64,000 bases of DNA. Source: Trichoplax adhaerens (lineage: Eukaryota; Placozoa; Uniplacotomia; Trichoplacea; Trichoplacidae). Position numbers and translations under genes: made by a program. This document shows positions 1-13,283 of the stretch, piece by piece; positions within the stretch are counted from its first letter, which is position 1, and every line of letters begins with the position of its first letter. A model generated the notes under the pieces. The model made no database searches. It was not told where the DNA came from and saw only the letters and a list, made by a program, of their open reading frames with translations. Location: positions 919,588 through 983,587 of the forward strand of contig NW_002060962.1 in the NCBI RefSeq assembly GCF_000150275.1, written 5' to 3'.

Positions 1-2558
1 TCTCAGTAAAGGGATACATAGGGCTAAAAATTATTATAAGATAGACGAAATATAATTTCTTTCACCTCATCGGATAATCAAATTTTACTGAAAAGGTTCA
101 TTTATTATTTATAGAAGTTAATCATTTTAAGTTAAGTATTTTTAAGTACTAGTTTACAGACGATGTTAAGTTCTTATAACAATTCATAATTATGCAACTA
201 GTTTCTTAGTTGCTAACTATATCTTTTTAGTATTTTAAGGTACATTGCTGATAAGACTCGTTAAAATAGGTATGTATAGGAATCAACCTTAATAGCGCTA
301 ACCTATTACGATATAGGCCCGAAATACTCTATATTTTATATGAATACGATTTCATGGAATCCCTAAATCCCTTGGCACTTTCACCATTTTAAACACTTAA
401 TTTTAAGCCGAGCAACATGCATATTGCTACATTTATCCTATAAAATAAAGTAAATAGAAAGAAAATTGACTCTGAACTTCAAAAATTCAATACCGTATTA
501 AGGAATGTGAAAATGGAAGGATTAACTGTTGAATCTAGTTTTCCTAGTAACAACTCCATACCTTAGTGTAAGTTTTTTTAAACACTGATGTATCAAGAGT
601 TATCAATACTATTAGAGATACGGCAAGAGAATATGGATAGCATAAGGATTAGCTTGTATTATTATTGTGATGGAGGGTTCGATATCTCGGAGGATTGAGA
701 TTTAGTTGCCATTTACAATTAGTACACCAATGGGGCAATACGTATATAGTTTTTCATTTTGAACATTCATCATCTTGATGTTGTTCTAATATCTAGTCAA
801 AGTTTTCATAAAGCAGAGCATTATGCATGAAGAACATAATTTTTTAACTGTAAAGACTACCATATACTCGCAATTATAGATCAAGTTGGTAGGTAAGTCA
901 ATGTAACAGAGTTTTAGGAGAACCTATGTACTATATTTATACTAGGCTATTTTGATTTAAATGCCAATGCTTATATTGGTTGATTTTAGGAAATGCACTG
1001 TATTCTTTCACAGAGAGTTTCCTTCGAGCTGGATTACTAAAAAAGATGATAGGGTCTAGCATTGGTACAGTATAATGGAAGAAACTGAATATTGTACAGT
1101 ATGGGTAAAATATTTAAATTTGATTACAAGGACATAATAAGATGTGTTTGGGTATGAGCTAAATGCCAGAGTTTCTACCGAATTCGCTATTTCGTTCGAT
1201 TTAAAATTTAATTATGCTGGCTTATTGCAAAAATGGGGCATTAATTATAAAATACTGGTGTCCTCTTCTGTTTATAACATAATTTTGCGTTCTTTCGATC
1301 ATACGTATTGCATAATTATGCTGAAAGTGAGTTTTTTATTTAAGAGATACAGTATGAAGGTGCAACATCTGAAAATTAAATCTTTTCAAACATCGACAAT
1401 ACGCCCCTTACTTGTGAAGTCAAGATTCATTCATTAAATATACCTATTGCTATCCTCTACTGCAAAGGAAACATTACTAGCTATAAGCGGTAGATACTAG
1501 CCTTTAATTTATTAAGTCACCGTAAACTATTCTTTCAAGTACGAAGAATTAAAAAATACTTCATTTACTAACATCGAGATGCTTTTCAGATCTCACAAGC
1601 CTAGGCAATTTTTGTAAACTTATCTAATAAATAAATCTTAAAGTTTGTTAATGGATTAGTTATTAAATTGAGGCCCCATTGCCATTAAAAATTCAGCATT
1701 TTAAATATTGTATCCATATACTTGCTTTTTAATTTTCTATTATCACTAACGTGTTTAATTAAAAGGGTTAAATATGGTATTACATAAAACTTGAATATCG
1801 AATCATTTCGCTACGGAGTAATAATGCTTAATGTCTTTGTTATTACGTAAATGCTGTTGTATTTACTGTCAGAACGCAGAGTGCACGTATATTACCAAGC
1901 TAAAATGAATCAAGATTGTAGCTAGAACTTGTGATAAATATTCAGTTTGCAACCAACTGCGAACTTACAATTGCAATCTTTAGCGCTGTTATCGGTAGTT
2001 TAATAAATGCTATTAATTTCGATACTTACTACGTAGAAGTGAAGTTTATACCGGTACATTGCGGGACGAAGGGTAAAGTATATTATGAAGCCCCGAAATA
2101 ATAAGCTAATAGCAAGAATAGTGTTTTTATAGCTATGGCAATGTAGCAATAAGTTACAGATTGAACTATTTCGTATATTACTGGAATTCACGAGGGCTAA
2201 CTCTTAGTCAAGAGTTCGCTAAATATCTCGAAGAAATTATTCCGAAAAGATGTTTTAATCGAGGATTTTTGGTATATTGTAATACTAAAGTAGATGAAGA
2301 TGGGCTTTATGAAGTTGAGAAATACGCGTATGCTGCTATTATTATAATAGTTTGCTCGTTCTTCCCTTAAATTAACAATTTAGTAATTTCGTGCTATCAT
2401 CAGCTATTTTAAGAATATTTCCCTGACACGATAATAGAGAGAAGCTAAAACTTCACCTAAATTGACCAGAAATAAAAAAAGAATTAATATATGCGGTAAT
2501 TAGAACGTTTTTCCAGCTTTTATCTTCTTAATGGCAAAGTTAACGCAGAAATAATATG
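1..2558. other. Intergenic, no gene recognised
   Basis: AT-rich DNA with many stops in all frames. The longest open stretches (about 97 codons at 1144-1437 on the plus strand and 69 codons at 2161-2370) match no family I recognise and lack flanking exons. No tRNA-like or rRNA-like sequence was seen. It lies downstream of the FMO gene, which is read leftwards, so it probably holds that gene's 3' UTR. Confidence 0.6.
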
Positions 2559-5500
2559 TCATTTACCAGCGTCAATAATATTTGCCTTGATAGTGTCCCC
2601 TTTGAGGTAACATAAATATGCAATAGGAATGATGGCGGCTTCTAGAAGTAACATCAAGACCTTTCTATTTTTATGCTCTACAGTTTGCTTGAGTTGGCGT
2701 GTACGTATAGCTGCAGTAAAATTTCTATCTGTATCTCTAATAGCTTCTTTTGCACCATCCCAAGGATGCGGTCCACATAATCTAAATTGTGACGGTGTAC
2801 ACGGACCAAATATGCATCTTAGCGCTAGCTTAGGATCGGTAAAGGCGATAGATAAAAAGTTTGGCTTGCAACCGATTAGGTCGGCGAGCTCATCCATGAA
2901 CTCTAAATAATCCACCTAATTCAAATGATTTATATCGACTTCAGTTAAAAAAATATTTTTAGAATTACGATTTAAAATAACTGCGTTTTAAGCGAACCGT
3001 ATCGCTGTGCAACTAGATCACAAATAAAAGAATTAAACTAATTCTTGCAAGCTGGATAGATTTTCTTACCGAATAATTTATAATAATGTTGAATTTATTG
3101 TTTTGTTATGATGACGACAATATGCTATTAGCTTTTTTTTTGTTATTAATCGAAAAGTAGCAGTAGTAATAATTCACTATTTATCATGCTAGCTCTACGC
3201 CCTGGCTAGAGTTGTAATTTACTTGTACGATAGTAGTCTAGAAATATATAGTGCATTACTCATTCCTGCTTAACTGCCTTTGGAGTAATTTGAAGTGATT
3301 TACGAGTATTTACTTTCTTGTGTTATCATGCAGTTTTGTACTATTTGATTTATAACTAGCGAATTTTGCTCATGTAGTGAAGTGGTAACATGTATATGAT
3401 ATAAATCAAAATTTATAAACTCTGAGTTACCTGCATTGTATGTCTAGGCGATTTAACATATATATCAGCTATTTCCCTACGCTTCTTTTCTATATCTGCT
3501 AGCATTTCTGCTTGAGAAGGTAGTTGGCATTTTTTAGTAAAGACTTGGGTAATCCATCGTGCTTGCATTTCTGCCATAGGCATAATTGCGCCTCCTGTTG
3601 GCTGAATGAAGCCAACCATAGCCAATGTTGCGTGCATATGATCGGGTGGAAATATATATTTGTAAAGATTACAAGTATTATCTTTGACTTCAATAATAGA
3701 TGAATCCATAAATGGGAAGCCAAACTTATAACCAGTGCCATAGACAATTGTATCAATATTAGTCTCAGTGGAGCCATCAGCAAATTTGATATCATGTTCA
3801 CCGATGCAAGTAATATCATCTTTAATTTTAATTGATCCGCAGACGATGCGAACTATAATATTAAATGAAAGTATTTTAAAATCATTGATAAATACCTAGA
3901 AAGTAGTATAAAATTTATTATAGCCGTACGCTACACATCTGCATTGCAGACAACTGTAGCTTGTAATCTATGATTTACTACGAAAAACATTGTCTACCAT
4001 TTGCATTTAAACTATTGCTAGCACAGTTATATAGTCAAGTTATCGTTGAAATTAATTATTGTCATAATAAAATTTAGAGATTGAGTGTTTGGTTTGTTTT
4101 TATGTGATCAATATTTTGCAGATATGTATGTGTCAAGGTATTAATTTTTATAAAAGTATTTTTAAGATGATTTAAGTCAATCATGTAGTTATTTCTACGT
4201 GTTGAAATTAAGGATGCAATTAATCACAATATAATCTTCTAAAATCTTGTTAGTCTATATTATTTGGAAACCAGCACAAGCATTCTTATGATCATATTGG
4301 CTCAATTATAAAATGATTGTTAAAGTCTTCCGCTTCTGTTTGATATCGATACTTTTTGGGGGAATGCTATTACCTGGCAATTCGTCACTAATAGTTTGTT
4401 GTTGTGCTAAGGTATGATGTGTTGGCCGTAAGCCATATTTATCATGATCGAATCTGCTATTTAAATACTTTTCCAGTATGATTTTCATTATTGATATTGG
4501 AATCATGTTTACAAAGCGGTTGAATTGAAAATCGAAAGGTGTACCGCCGAAACCAATACGTGGAAATATCCATGCTCCACGTCGTGTACTGAGATAAACC
4601 TGTGAGCAGTGATGACTCAATTCGCAAGCAACGTCGACAGCTGAGTTGCCAATTCCAACAACCACAACTCTATCATTTTCGAAACCTATAAAAGATTAAA
4701 AATCAGTCTATAAATACGGAATATATGCTAAGGTATAGCAGATTATATGAATAGACAACGTTAAGATATTGCACTTTCGGCAATTAAATCATTTATGGAC
4801 TTCACTTTTTTTTAATACGTTAAATTTATTTGCTCGAACGAAGGTAACCTTGGTGATCCTTATAGTCATGGCTGTGCAATTGCTTTCCTTTAAACACATC
4901 CATTCCTTTAAATGACGGCATTCTAGGATCCCAGTGATGTCCTGAGCAAATCATAACACTATCAAATGTTTGTGTGGTCCTTGTAGTTGTAGTGCCTTCA
5001 GTGTGGCTGATAGTTACATTCCATCTGCCAGATTTGATGTAATCCTCTGCGGGCCTTATATCATGGACGTACGTCTTGAATTGTATGTACTGATGCAATT
5101 TAAATTTTTTGGCATATCTTTGAAATATGTATAACAATTTTAAAGATTAGGAATCGATTGGTGAATTTTAATTGCGTTTACTTGGTATACTTAGAATGCT
5201 CACGCTGTGCATTAGTTAATGCTATGGGAAAATTAACACCTATACCATGATTAAAATTAATATGGCTTTCAGAGAAAATTAGCACAACTTCATCATCGAA
5301 TTAAATAGCATAGTATAAGAAATATGTTAAACAAGAAAAAGTCTAAGTATGTTGAAATATGATCATTATTTAAATTAGTCTATAGATTGGCTGTGTTAAT
5401 AATAGCATAGCACTAACTAATAGTACTACTAATAATAATTAATATGCAAGGCTTTGTAATTCTTTGATAAGAATATATATCACTCACAGTTCAAAATATT

Positions 5501-7011
5501 CAATAACACTCCTGTTATGCATAAATGGAGCGAAGTCTTTTGGAACTGGAAAGTCACTGAAACCCATAATTTCTTTACTAGTATTGATGATTGTGGAACG
5601 GTAGACAGTTCCACCTTTGCCAATTTTTTCTATATTTTAAAAGTGATGATAATTAAAGATGATTATTATGTTAATAAATGAGAAATTCAATAATTAATTA
5701 GCATCCAATTTAGTCGTTTATTATAAAGTACATGACGTTGAAACGTTAACTTGTTACATTAATAATATTGTAATCGATATTTGCGTATTGGTGAGCAACT
5801 AGTTAATTTACTCATCACTTATCATTACTCAAATTATAGATCGGTGCTTTTAACCGATAAAGATAGCTACTATAGTTCTTTCACAATTATCTGCGACAAC
5901 ATATGGAGTATTGAAGTACCATTGTACACGTATAATGTAGTACTATGTGATCAGGTTTAAAATTGTTAGGCCATCGTTACGTAGAAACTTTTGCATACAT
6001 ATCGTAGTATAGTTTTTATAAGACAACTTATCTAAGAATGCACTTAGATTAATTTATCTATGAGGTTATACATACTTTTAATAGATAACCGCATAGTACT
6101 ATTATGTATAAACTGATTATTAATGTTTATTTCTATTTACTATAAACTGACTGGCTTTTTCAATAAAGTTTGGGTACATTTATGTCTCCGAGAGACTAAT
6201 GCTGCGTTACTGTTCCTCCTAACGTAGGAGATCGCCAGAATCTAGAGTCGCAAAGTAGGTTAATGTCAGGGATGACAAACCTGACAGTAGACTCGTAGGA
6301 TAATTTCTATAATAGTTTTAACTTTCCTCATTACAGATTTCGATATTGAATTATGTTATGTAAATGTTGGTTGAAATTTTAAAATAGATTAAATTCTCTT
6401 TAGTTTCGCTTTTCTACTCTTACTAGTGCTTTTAATGATTATTAAAATTAAATTTTATATTGAGTAACTATAATAAGAGAATTTTTAAATAAATGTTTTC
6501 GCACAACTTTATGAAAATAGAATGAACTTACAACGAGCTCTATTAATTTAATAATGATTCTTTAATGAACGTAGGGTAGGATACAAGTCTCTTAAGAGGC
6601 TCAAATATATTTTTAGAACTGTACATCTGCCGTCCTTTAGAAACCTGTTTTTTTTCTAAGAAACAGTCTATTTTCGGCTACGCTAAACTATTCATCCTAA
6701 GTTTATGGATCGTTATATAATTTAGATATTCCTATCTCTGTACTGTGATACTAATCAATTCTAAATAGTTATTTCTGATCAACCACGCTCTTCGATAATG
6801 TGCGTATATATGTTTTTGTTTAATAACAAATTACAAGTGTCGACTTGTTGACGGCCCTATCATAATCTATTAAATTAATTAAACCTGAATATTTCCATAA
6901 TCCACCGATATATTCTTCCTTTTCAAATACGATTGGTTCAATTCCTTCATCGAGGCATTCTTTCAGACTAGCTAAGCCACTGGCACCAGCACCAATGATG
7001 GCTACTTTCAT
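2559..7011 (-). CDS. Flavin-containing monooxygenase, complete, six exons
   Basis: Exons in transcript order: 6885-7011, 5488-5629, 4849-5117, 4374-4685, 3431-3852, 2559-2915 (stop included). They join in phase at every GT-AG junction to give 542 residues, close to vertebrate FMOs (about 530). The FAD motif GAGASG is at residues 7-12. The FMO signature FxGxxxHxxxY is intact at 165-175 (F165, G167, H171, Y175). The NADP site GIGNSA is at 190-195, and a YGTGY segment matches the family's ATGY motif. The C-terminal exon carries the conserved GPCTP and WDGA stretches and ends in a hydrophobic helix that fits an ER anchor. FMOs oxygenate soft nucleophiles (N or S) using NADPH and O2. The first intron is the longest (about 1.25 kb). 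The paralogue within the FMO family cannot be assigned. Confidence 0.93.
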
Positions 7012-9437
7012 TACGTTATATTTAGGATGGAACGACTCTTAAAATTCAAAGATAAAATGGTTAAGAAATCAGGACCAGATTTCATCATGACAGTAATGCA
7101 AACGGCGAGTTATCAATTTATGAAATTATGGAGTATGTGTTAGCGAGGAAACAGTATAAATTTGGATGTAGCAGAATTTAAAAAGATGGTATATACGCTA
7201 CTGCTTTGGAAAGCTAGTATTGTCTTGCAAGAACTGAGTAAATTATCAGCCTGGAAGTTATATCGCTGTGATTAATTTATCATTCACGAATAGAATTGAA
7301 TGACTTTGGATCTGTACATGTTGTATCTTTAAAACTTACAGTAATTGATTTCGATCGGTTATCAACCAATTCCTCAAATTGGAGACTCACTGTGCTCTGG
7401 TAAGCGTACCGTCAGTTGCTATTAAAAAATTCGATTTCAGGATTTAAGTAAAAAAAATAGTTAAAAGTTATACAGGGACCAATAAATAAAATGAGAGACG
7501 TGACTGAAGGAATGTACGTTTCAATTAAATGCCAGTTTATTCATTCGTTTGCACTTTGCGTTATCACCTGTTGCTGGAGGGCGGTTAAAATGCTTGAGAC
7601 TCCTTGCTGTAATAGCAAAATTAATCGTTACCATAGCGAATTATTTACTGTAGTTGTTAATCCAGGAAAAGCATGCAAAGTTTTGCATTCCCTGAGGTAT
7701 ACTGGAGAAATTTTTAATTGTAATCAATGACGGGCATTTGTACACCATAGCAAAAACATTGATTCTGTAATTTTACATTTTAAATGTTGCAGAAATGAGT
7801 ATAAATTTAGTGTGAAGGATTAAAGAAAAATAATTTTTGGCTGTATTATTAAGGTTGTGTTGTTGACTAATTGTTACTAGCTTTGTTTTATTGTCAAGAG
7901 TGACAAAGCTACTAATCTCTTAGGACATTGTAGAATACCTTTGGGATTTAGTTATTTTTCAGAATACTTCACAGACACATGATTAGCTTATAAGTATGAA
8001 TCAATTTCGGTGAGAATTTATATGGTCAGCCTTTCTCATGACTCACATCATAGTTGTCTGTTTCAAGATTGAATTATATTGATAAATTGACGTTAAACTT
8101 GAAAAGTATTCCTATTTGGAGACTATTATACTGGAAATATAAAATTCCGCGAATTTCATATCGGCCTGAGGTTGGGCCCGTGAATGAACGGTCAGGTTCT
8201 GGTGTTACTGGACTTAAAACTACGATGCTTGACTATGTCTTACACCGTACCATGGATAGAATTCACGTTGGCTAATGCCCGAATTATATGTGTAGTTAAA
8301 ATCTTACAGTAGAAAATAAAGCTACGTGATCGTTGTTAAAATCGATGATTTTCATCATAAGAAAGGAATGGAATTCCTCTGTATTAGAAAACTGATACGA
8401 CTCGAACAACGCCTTTTAAAAGAAAAGTTACATGATAATATCAAGTTAGGGTTTCTCTGGAGGTTATCGTAAATATCTTTCCTTATTATTTTGTAACATT
8501 TACTCGTCTACATTAATGTTAGAACACTCTGTATGCATTCTTTCACTGCATAAGATAGTTTCAATAAATTTTATTTGTAAAGGTAATCAATTCATAAGAT
8601 TTAAGCATTTATTAGGACATACGAATACCGTAACGTATATAAATAATTACTAAATTGATGTGTAGACATTGAGAAACCTAGGTGGCTAGAAACGATCGGG
8701 CGTTTTAACGCTTAGCCTCCGTCCATATATAGTTCGATGAATTTAGAGCTTGGCACATCGTACGATCTTAGTGAATTAACTCGCAATAGTATATATTTTA
8801 TATACCCTAATATTTCTCCTACCATGGTATTGACTATAAGACCAACAAAATGAAACATTAAAGCTTCCGATCTTCTCTAGTTATTTAGAATTATTCATTA
8901 TTCACAAATTAAGGATTACTTAATAGCTATGGGCAAAGTAGTACCGTGACAACCGAACGGTCAAGTAAGTAGTCATTGCAGTAGTTCAGCTCTATTATGC
9001 GATTCAGAGATTTGAGAACATGCAAGCGCAAAATGTTTATTTACTGTTACTATAAGTCCGCAACGAAGGATAAACATTACCAAATGCTGTTGACTTTGAG
9101 TGAAAAGTTTAAAATTGAAATTGCTGCGTACTGAGGGATATTAGATTGTTGGTCATTTTACAACGGTGCATCCGAAACTGTACCTAAAATAGAAGAGAAA
9201 GAGAGAGTGTAGACTGTACAGTATACTAATTTTGACTATACTGAATCTTATTTTGGAAGAGGTTAATTGGCCAATGGATTACTAGAAGAAAACCTGAAAC
9301 ATGAAACTCTTCGGGCAGACGACTATTTTAGCCACATATCGTCTAAAATATATTGCAAGCACGTGTATTGGTTATTACTTTAGTGCAGTATGCAGATGTT
9401 GGATTGTATAATAAATTAGCTTATTTTTCCTACATTA
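7012..9437. other. Intergenic, no gene recognised
   Basis: Upstream of the FMO start and left of the dispersed repeat. The open stretches at 7491-7730 and 8054-8275 have no family resemblance, no exon partners and unremarkable composition. The FMO promoter should lie at its left edge, but I see no clear TATA or initiator motif that I would defend. Confidence 0.55.
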
Positions 9438-10130
9438 AGTGATCCTGTTAATAACAGGCTGTTATTTTCTACTTAGATCTACTTGAAAGCCGTTCTATAA
9501 GATCATATAATGCTTTTAAAATAATAGTCGTGCATAAGAAAACAGACATAGAAGATTCATATTAAGTAGTAAGTAACTACTCTATTGCAAATTTCGACAT
9601 TTTCTGGCTCCTCTAGTCGGTAAAGTCCGTCCATCCGAGGTATTGTTCCATAGTACAGTGTACAGTACTGTAAAATGTACAGTGTAAATTGCTGTAGGCG
9701 TCCGTGATCGGCCACCTGCCTTCATACTGAGCTGTATTGTACTGGACAGTACAGTACAATGAGCGAGGGGTCTACAGTACAAGTAGCATAACTTGAAAAC
9801 AAAACTACTGTAAACCTGATGACATCATCGATTCCGTACTGAACTGTACTCCGGTGAGTGTACCTGATGTGTGCAAATTACATATACCGCATCTTGGGTA
9901 GTATTTAGTGTACACTGTATGATACATAAGGTGTTTTTGCATTACTAGCCTAGTCGTATGTCCTGAATGAATCGCCGATGGTGACATGACTTTTGTTCCA
10001 AGGACGAGTAGGTCACTTTCAGCAGTCTCGACTGTTAAAAGGATGACGATACGGTACTGTACTGGTACTGGTAGTAGTCACGGTGTGACACAGCTACACT
10101 TGTCCGAAGGTTTGGTTCTATTAATACTGT
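9438..10130. repeat. Dispersed repeat, copy 1
   Basis: This stretch recurs as a direct copy at 16869-17586, nearly identical by eye (single-base changes and a few short indels). It is rich in GTAC-containing self-complementary words around 9650-9780. It has no long ORF, no terminal inverted repeats and no obvious target duplication. The copy ends about 170 bases before the MS4A-like start codon, so it may supply part of that gene's promoter. It could be a non-autonomous mobile element or a segmental duplication. Confidence 0.85.
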
Positions 10131-10298
10131 ATCTCACCGGACTCAGTAGGAACCGGATAACTGTTAATACTATAGGCATAGTCTATGGACTAACTTCGAG
10201 GTTTATTAGCAAATAGTTGAACTTGGAAAGCTTCCAGCTCTTGGAACTATCGCCTACTGCTTCAGTGTGATCTCGTTTTTCCAAAACAAATTACAATC

Positions 10299-13283
10299 AT
10301 GCAGTCGGAAAATATCAATCCAGGCGGGCCTCGCATATACGAGCTTTCGCATCGGTATCGAACTGCCTCTTTAGGCTTGGGGATTTGTTTATTGATTCTT
10401 GCATTAACAAGTATTATCATCGGAGGATGTGGGTTTATCAGTTTTTATGGTCTCAATGGTAGCGTTTACACTGGCCATGATATATGGATCGGCACATTTG
10501 TAAGTTTCCAATCAGTGATTTGTCATCACTAATCATGGATAGAAAATAGTTGGACAATGCTGCTAACCCTTTTACTATTCTCTGCAGTAGGATTATTTTA
10601 TTCCTTTTAAATTGATCTTTTACTACAATAGGCAGTTGGAGATGGCTATATGATATTGTCACACTTTTTACTTCCTCTAATACGTTGCTAGTTGTACAAT
10701 CTGTGTTTGATAAATTATATGATTACCGTACGTGGGTGGTCGCGATACGTAATGAGAATGCTGAAGAAATTTTTAATTACTATCATTTATCATAATTGTA
10801 TAACTGATATCTTTGATCCAAAACAAAAGTAGGTGTTCTAGTCTACTGTACTGTATCGTGATAGCTGTCAGTTGACACTTTGAAGTTTATACAACAGTCC
10901 ATGAAACAACAATCTCGTAACGGCTAATAGTATAATTTTCGCAGTTCACGCATGTAATCTACTTTGCGGTCAATATTTGTAAAATTAGATCAAGGCAGAC
11001 TAGAGTACTGAAAAATCCTCCATTACAATGCTCTGATGTAGACTACTATTATGTTACAATGTACAGTATACTCGTACATAGAAAACATGCGGTACTTGTT
11101 TAGACTCGAATATTGGTTAACGCGGCATAAACCGAGACTAGTTTTTGTGTATGCTCAATGACAAAAGAGAATTATCACTTTGCAGTCAACAAGAGAAAAG
11201 ATAGAGTGTAGAGATTACAGTAATAGAGTAAAATTATTATATAAAAAGTTTCAACTGTAAAAAGTATAGTCTCTTGGCTGTGCCTTTCTCAGGTTGCAAT
11301 TTTTTGACTTGTAACAACTACAGTGATCTGCTGTAAAATATTGAATCATTGATGCTAATGTCATAAAATGTGAATTACCGTAATTACAGTATACGAATGT
11401 CATATTGGAATTTACTCGATTAACGATAAAAATAAATTTACGTTTCTTATAAGAGTCTTCGGGAGAAAGATACGCTGATAATAAAGTTACTTATTTTTCT
11501 TGGCAGCTTTGAGTCGCATTATCATGATTAGTCCTTGTACTGTATTCAAGAGTATTTTAATTTAGTCTACTGCACTGTAATTATAATCTCGTACAGTACT
11601 TGTGTCAGCGTTCATACTGAACTTACTATGTGCAAGATTGGCGGTGATAGTTCACAGACTTCGCTAAATATTTTAATTATAATCTCGTACAGTACTTGTG
11701 TCAGTGTTCATACTGAACTTGCTATGTGCAAGATTGGCGGTGATCTGACAGGTCTATCAAATGGTAATACTATCTGTTAAATGAGCACATTATCGTAAAC
11801 CGTCAGCAAAGCGACGGGAGTTTGCACTAGTATATATATATATATATACTGTATACATGTTTATACTCACAGGCATCGTGGATTTGTTTATTTAACAGTA
11901 TTTCATCACTGGTGTGCTGGCTATAGTAGCCTATAAGGGCGGAAATCGTCCTCACTTGGTAAGCTTTTTCATGATACATATCCAGTAAAGTATTCTCTGC
12001 AATGTTCCTAGGATAATAGTTAGTAAAATTGTTTTATTTACTGCAGTAAACCTGGAACGGTTGATTTAATGACTCTGCAATCAGTATTACTTAATTGTCA
12101 CCTATACAGTACGAATAGATGGAGTGCGTACTGATTTCTGAACCATGTGTAATGATAGTTATAGCTATTGCAAAGTAAATGATTAGCAGTAATATATTTT
12201 AGCGTATTGTACCACTTTATGCTTACACATATTTTTTGCGTCTCTTTCAGATGCGATCTTATTATGCCTTCACCATAATCAGCTTTATATTTTCGTTGGT
12301 TCAATTTGGTCTCGCGCTTGGTTTTATGTTTGGCGGATACTATTACCCCATTTGGTCGAACATTGTATCATCAGTTTTAGCTATTTTTGGTTTTTCTTTT
12401 ACCATGGCATGCATGATATTGCTATCACAAGGGGTCTTCTGTACTCCATCATCGACGGTAATTAATTACATTATTCTACAGATTAGCACAACGTATTTAT
12501 GTTACAGAATCCATAACAATTTTATCGCTTTTGCCAGGATGTGATCGAATGAACGTCTCTACTAATATTTTTTTGTACTGCTACTAAGATTCAGACGCTC
12601 ATATATTTTAATCCTTTTTTATTCCGAAACTTATTAGCGTCTTCCGACCTATACACCATACACTTATGGAAGTATTACCAACAACCAGCAGATAGTTGCT
12701 CCTCACATTCCTCAATCTAATAATCAACCCGGTAAGATTATAAGCTGGTTAATTAAAAAAATGTTTTAATTGATGATGTTATACTAATGGCGTATCAGCA
12801 AGTGCCGATACATATGTCTGTTCATGTACAGATAAATTGCTGTACAAGTGCGCATTGCTTTATCGCTTTTTCAAGTAGATTCTTTATGAGTTTACAAAAA
12901 ATCTCTTTATAAGTAACTATACTATGTATTAATAGCGTTAACATTGCGCTCCAAATCAAAAATTGTAATCGGATAGAAGCTATTTAACTAGATAATATGC
13001 TTTACCTGTTCTCTAAATACATATTGAAGTTACTTTAAAATTGTATTCTAATTACTTTGATACCTTTAATTTTAAACTTATAGCTATGACTGCGAATATG
13101 AACCCTGGATTAGGTTCACAACAACCGACCATATTTCAATCGCTTGATGGTAGACAATTTTATGTTGCAGTACCAGCTAATGCAGTCATTCAACCGCAGG
13201 TTGCTGCATCTACTAATGCGATCGTTCAACCACAACCTCCCAATTATCAAGTTACTAATAGCAGCCAAAATTCTAAAGCTTGA
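10299..13283 (+). CDS. MS4A/CD20-like four-transmembrane protein
   Basis: Exons 10299-10499, 11899-11958, 12251-12457, 12638-12731 and 13084-13283 join in phase to 253 residues. Hydrophobic segments fall at about 25-50, 61-80, 92-117 and 123-148, the MS4A layout. The junction of exons 1 and 2 gives the family-like stretch WIGTFYFITGVLAIVAYKGG (63-82). The rest (157-253) is a polar cytosolic tail rich in Pro, Gln, Asn and Tyr with a PPxY motif at 239-242. MS4A proteins are plasma or endosomal membrane proteins that modulate receptors and channels. The tail motif suggests binding to WW domains such as those of NEDD4-type ligases (inference). The ATG at 10299 is the first in frame and precedes a Pro/Gly-rich N terminus. 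Other small tetraspan families are possible, but the TM2 sequence favours MS4A. Confidence 0.75.
11578..11744. repeat. 96-bp-period tandem duplication in MS4A-like intron 1
   Basis: The segment 11578-11648 is repeated at 11674-11744 with only two or three base changes. Both copies contain CTCGTACAGTAC and a CATACTGAACTT block. It lies in the first intron of the MS4A-like gene. The near identity implies a recent duplication. Confidence 0.9.
11829..11849. repeat. (TA)n microsatellite
   Basis: A short uninterrupted TA run in intron 1 of the MS4A-like gene, about 50 bases before the acceptor of its 60-bp second exon. Confidence 0.85.

Noticed and set aside
661-720. GGTTCGA-like word considered as a tRNA T-loop
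   Set aside because: No matching acceptor, D or anticodon arms around it.
1144-1437. 97-codon plus-strand open frame
   Set aside because: No family resemblance, no exon partners, composition typical of AT-rich noncoding DNA.
2161-2370. 69-codon frame with Lys/Glu-rich sequence
   Set aside because: Opens with TTG, not ATG; no acceptor/donor context that links it to another exon and no recognised domain.
2629-2910. Plus-strand open frame opposite the FMO last exon
   Set aside because: It is the antisense of a conserved FMO exon whose sense translation matches the family closely.
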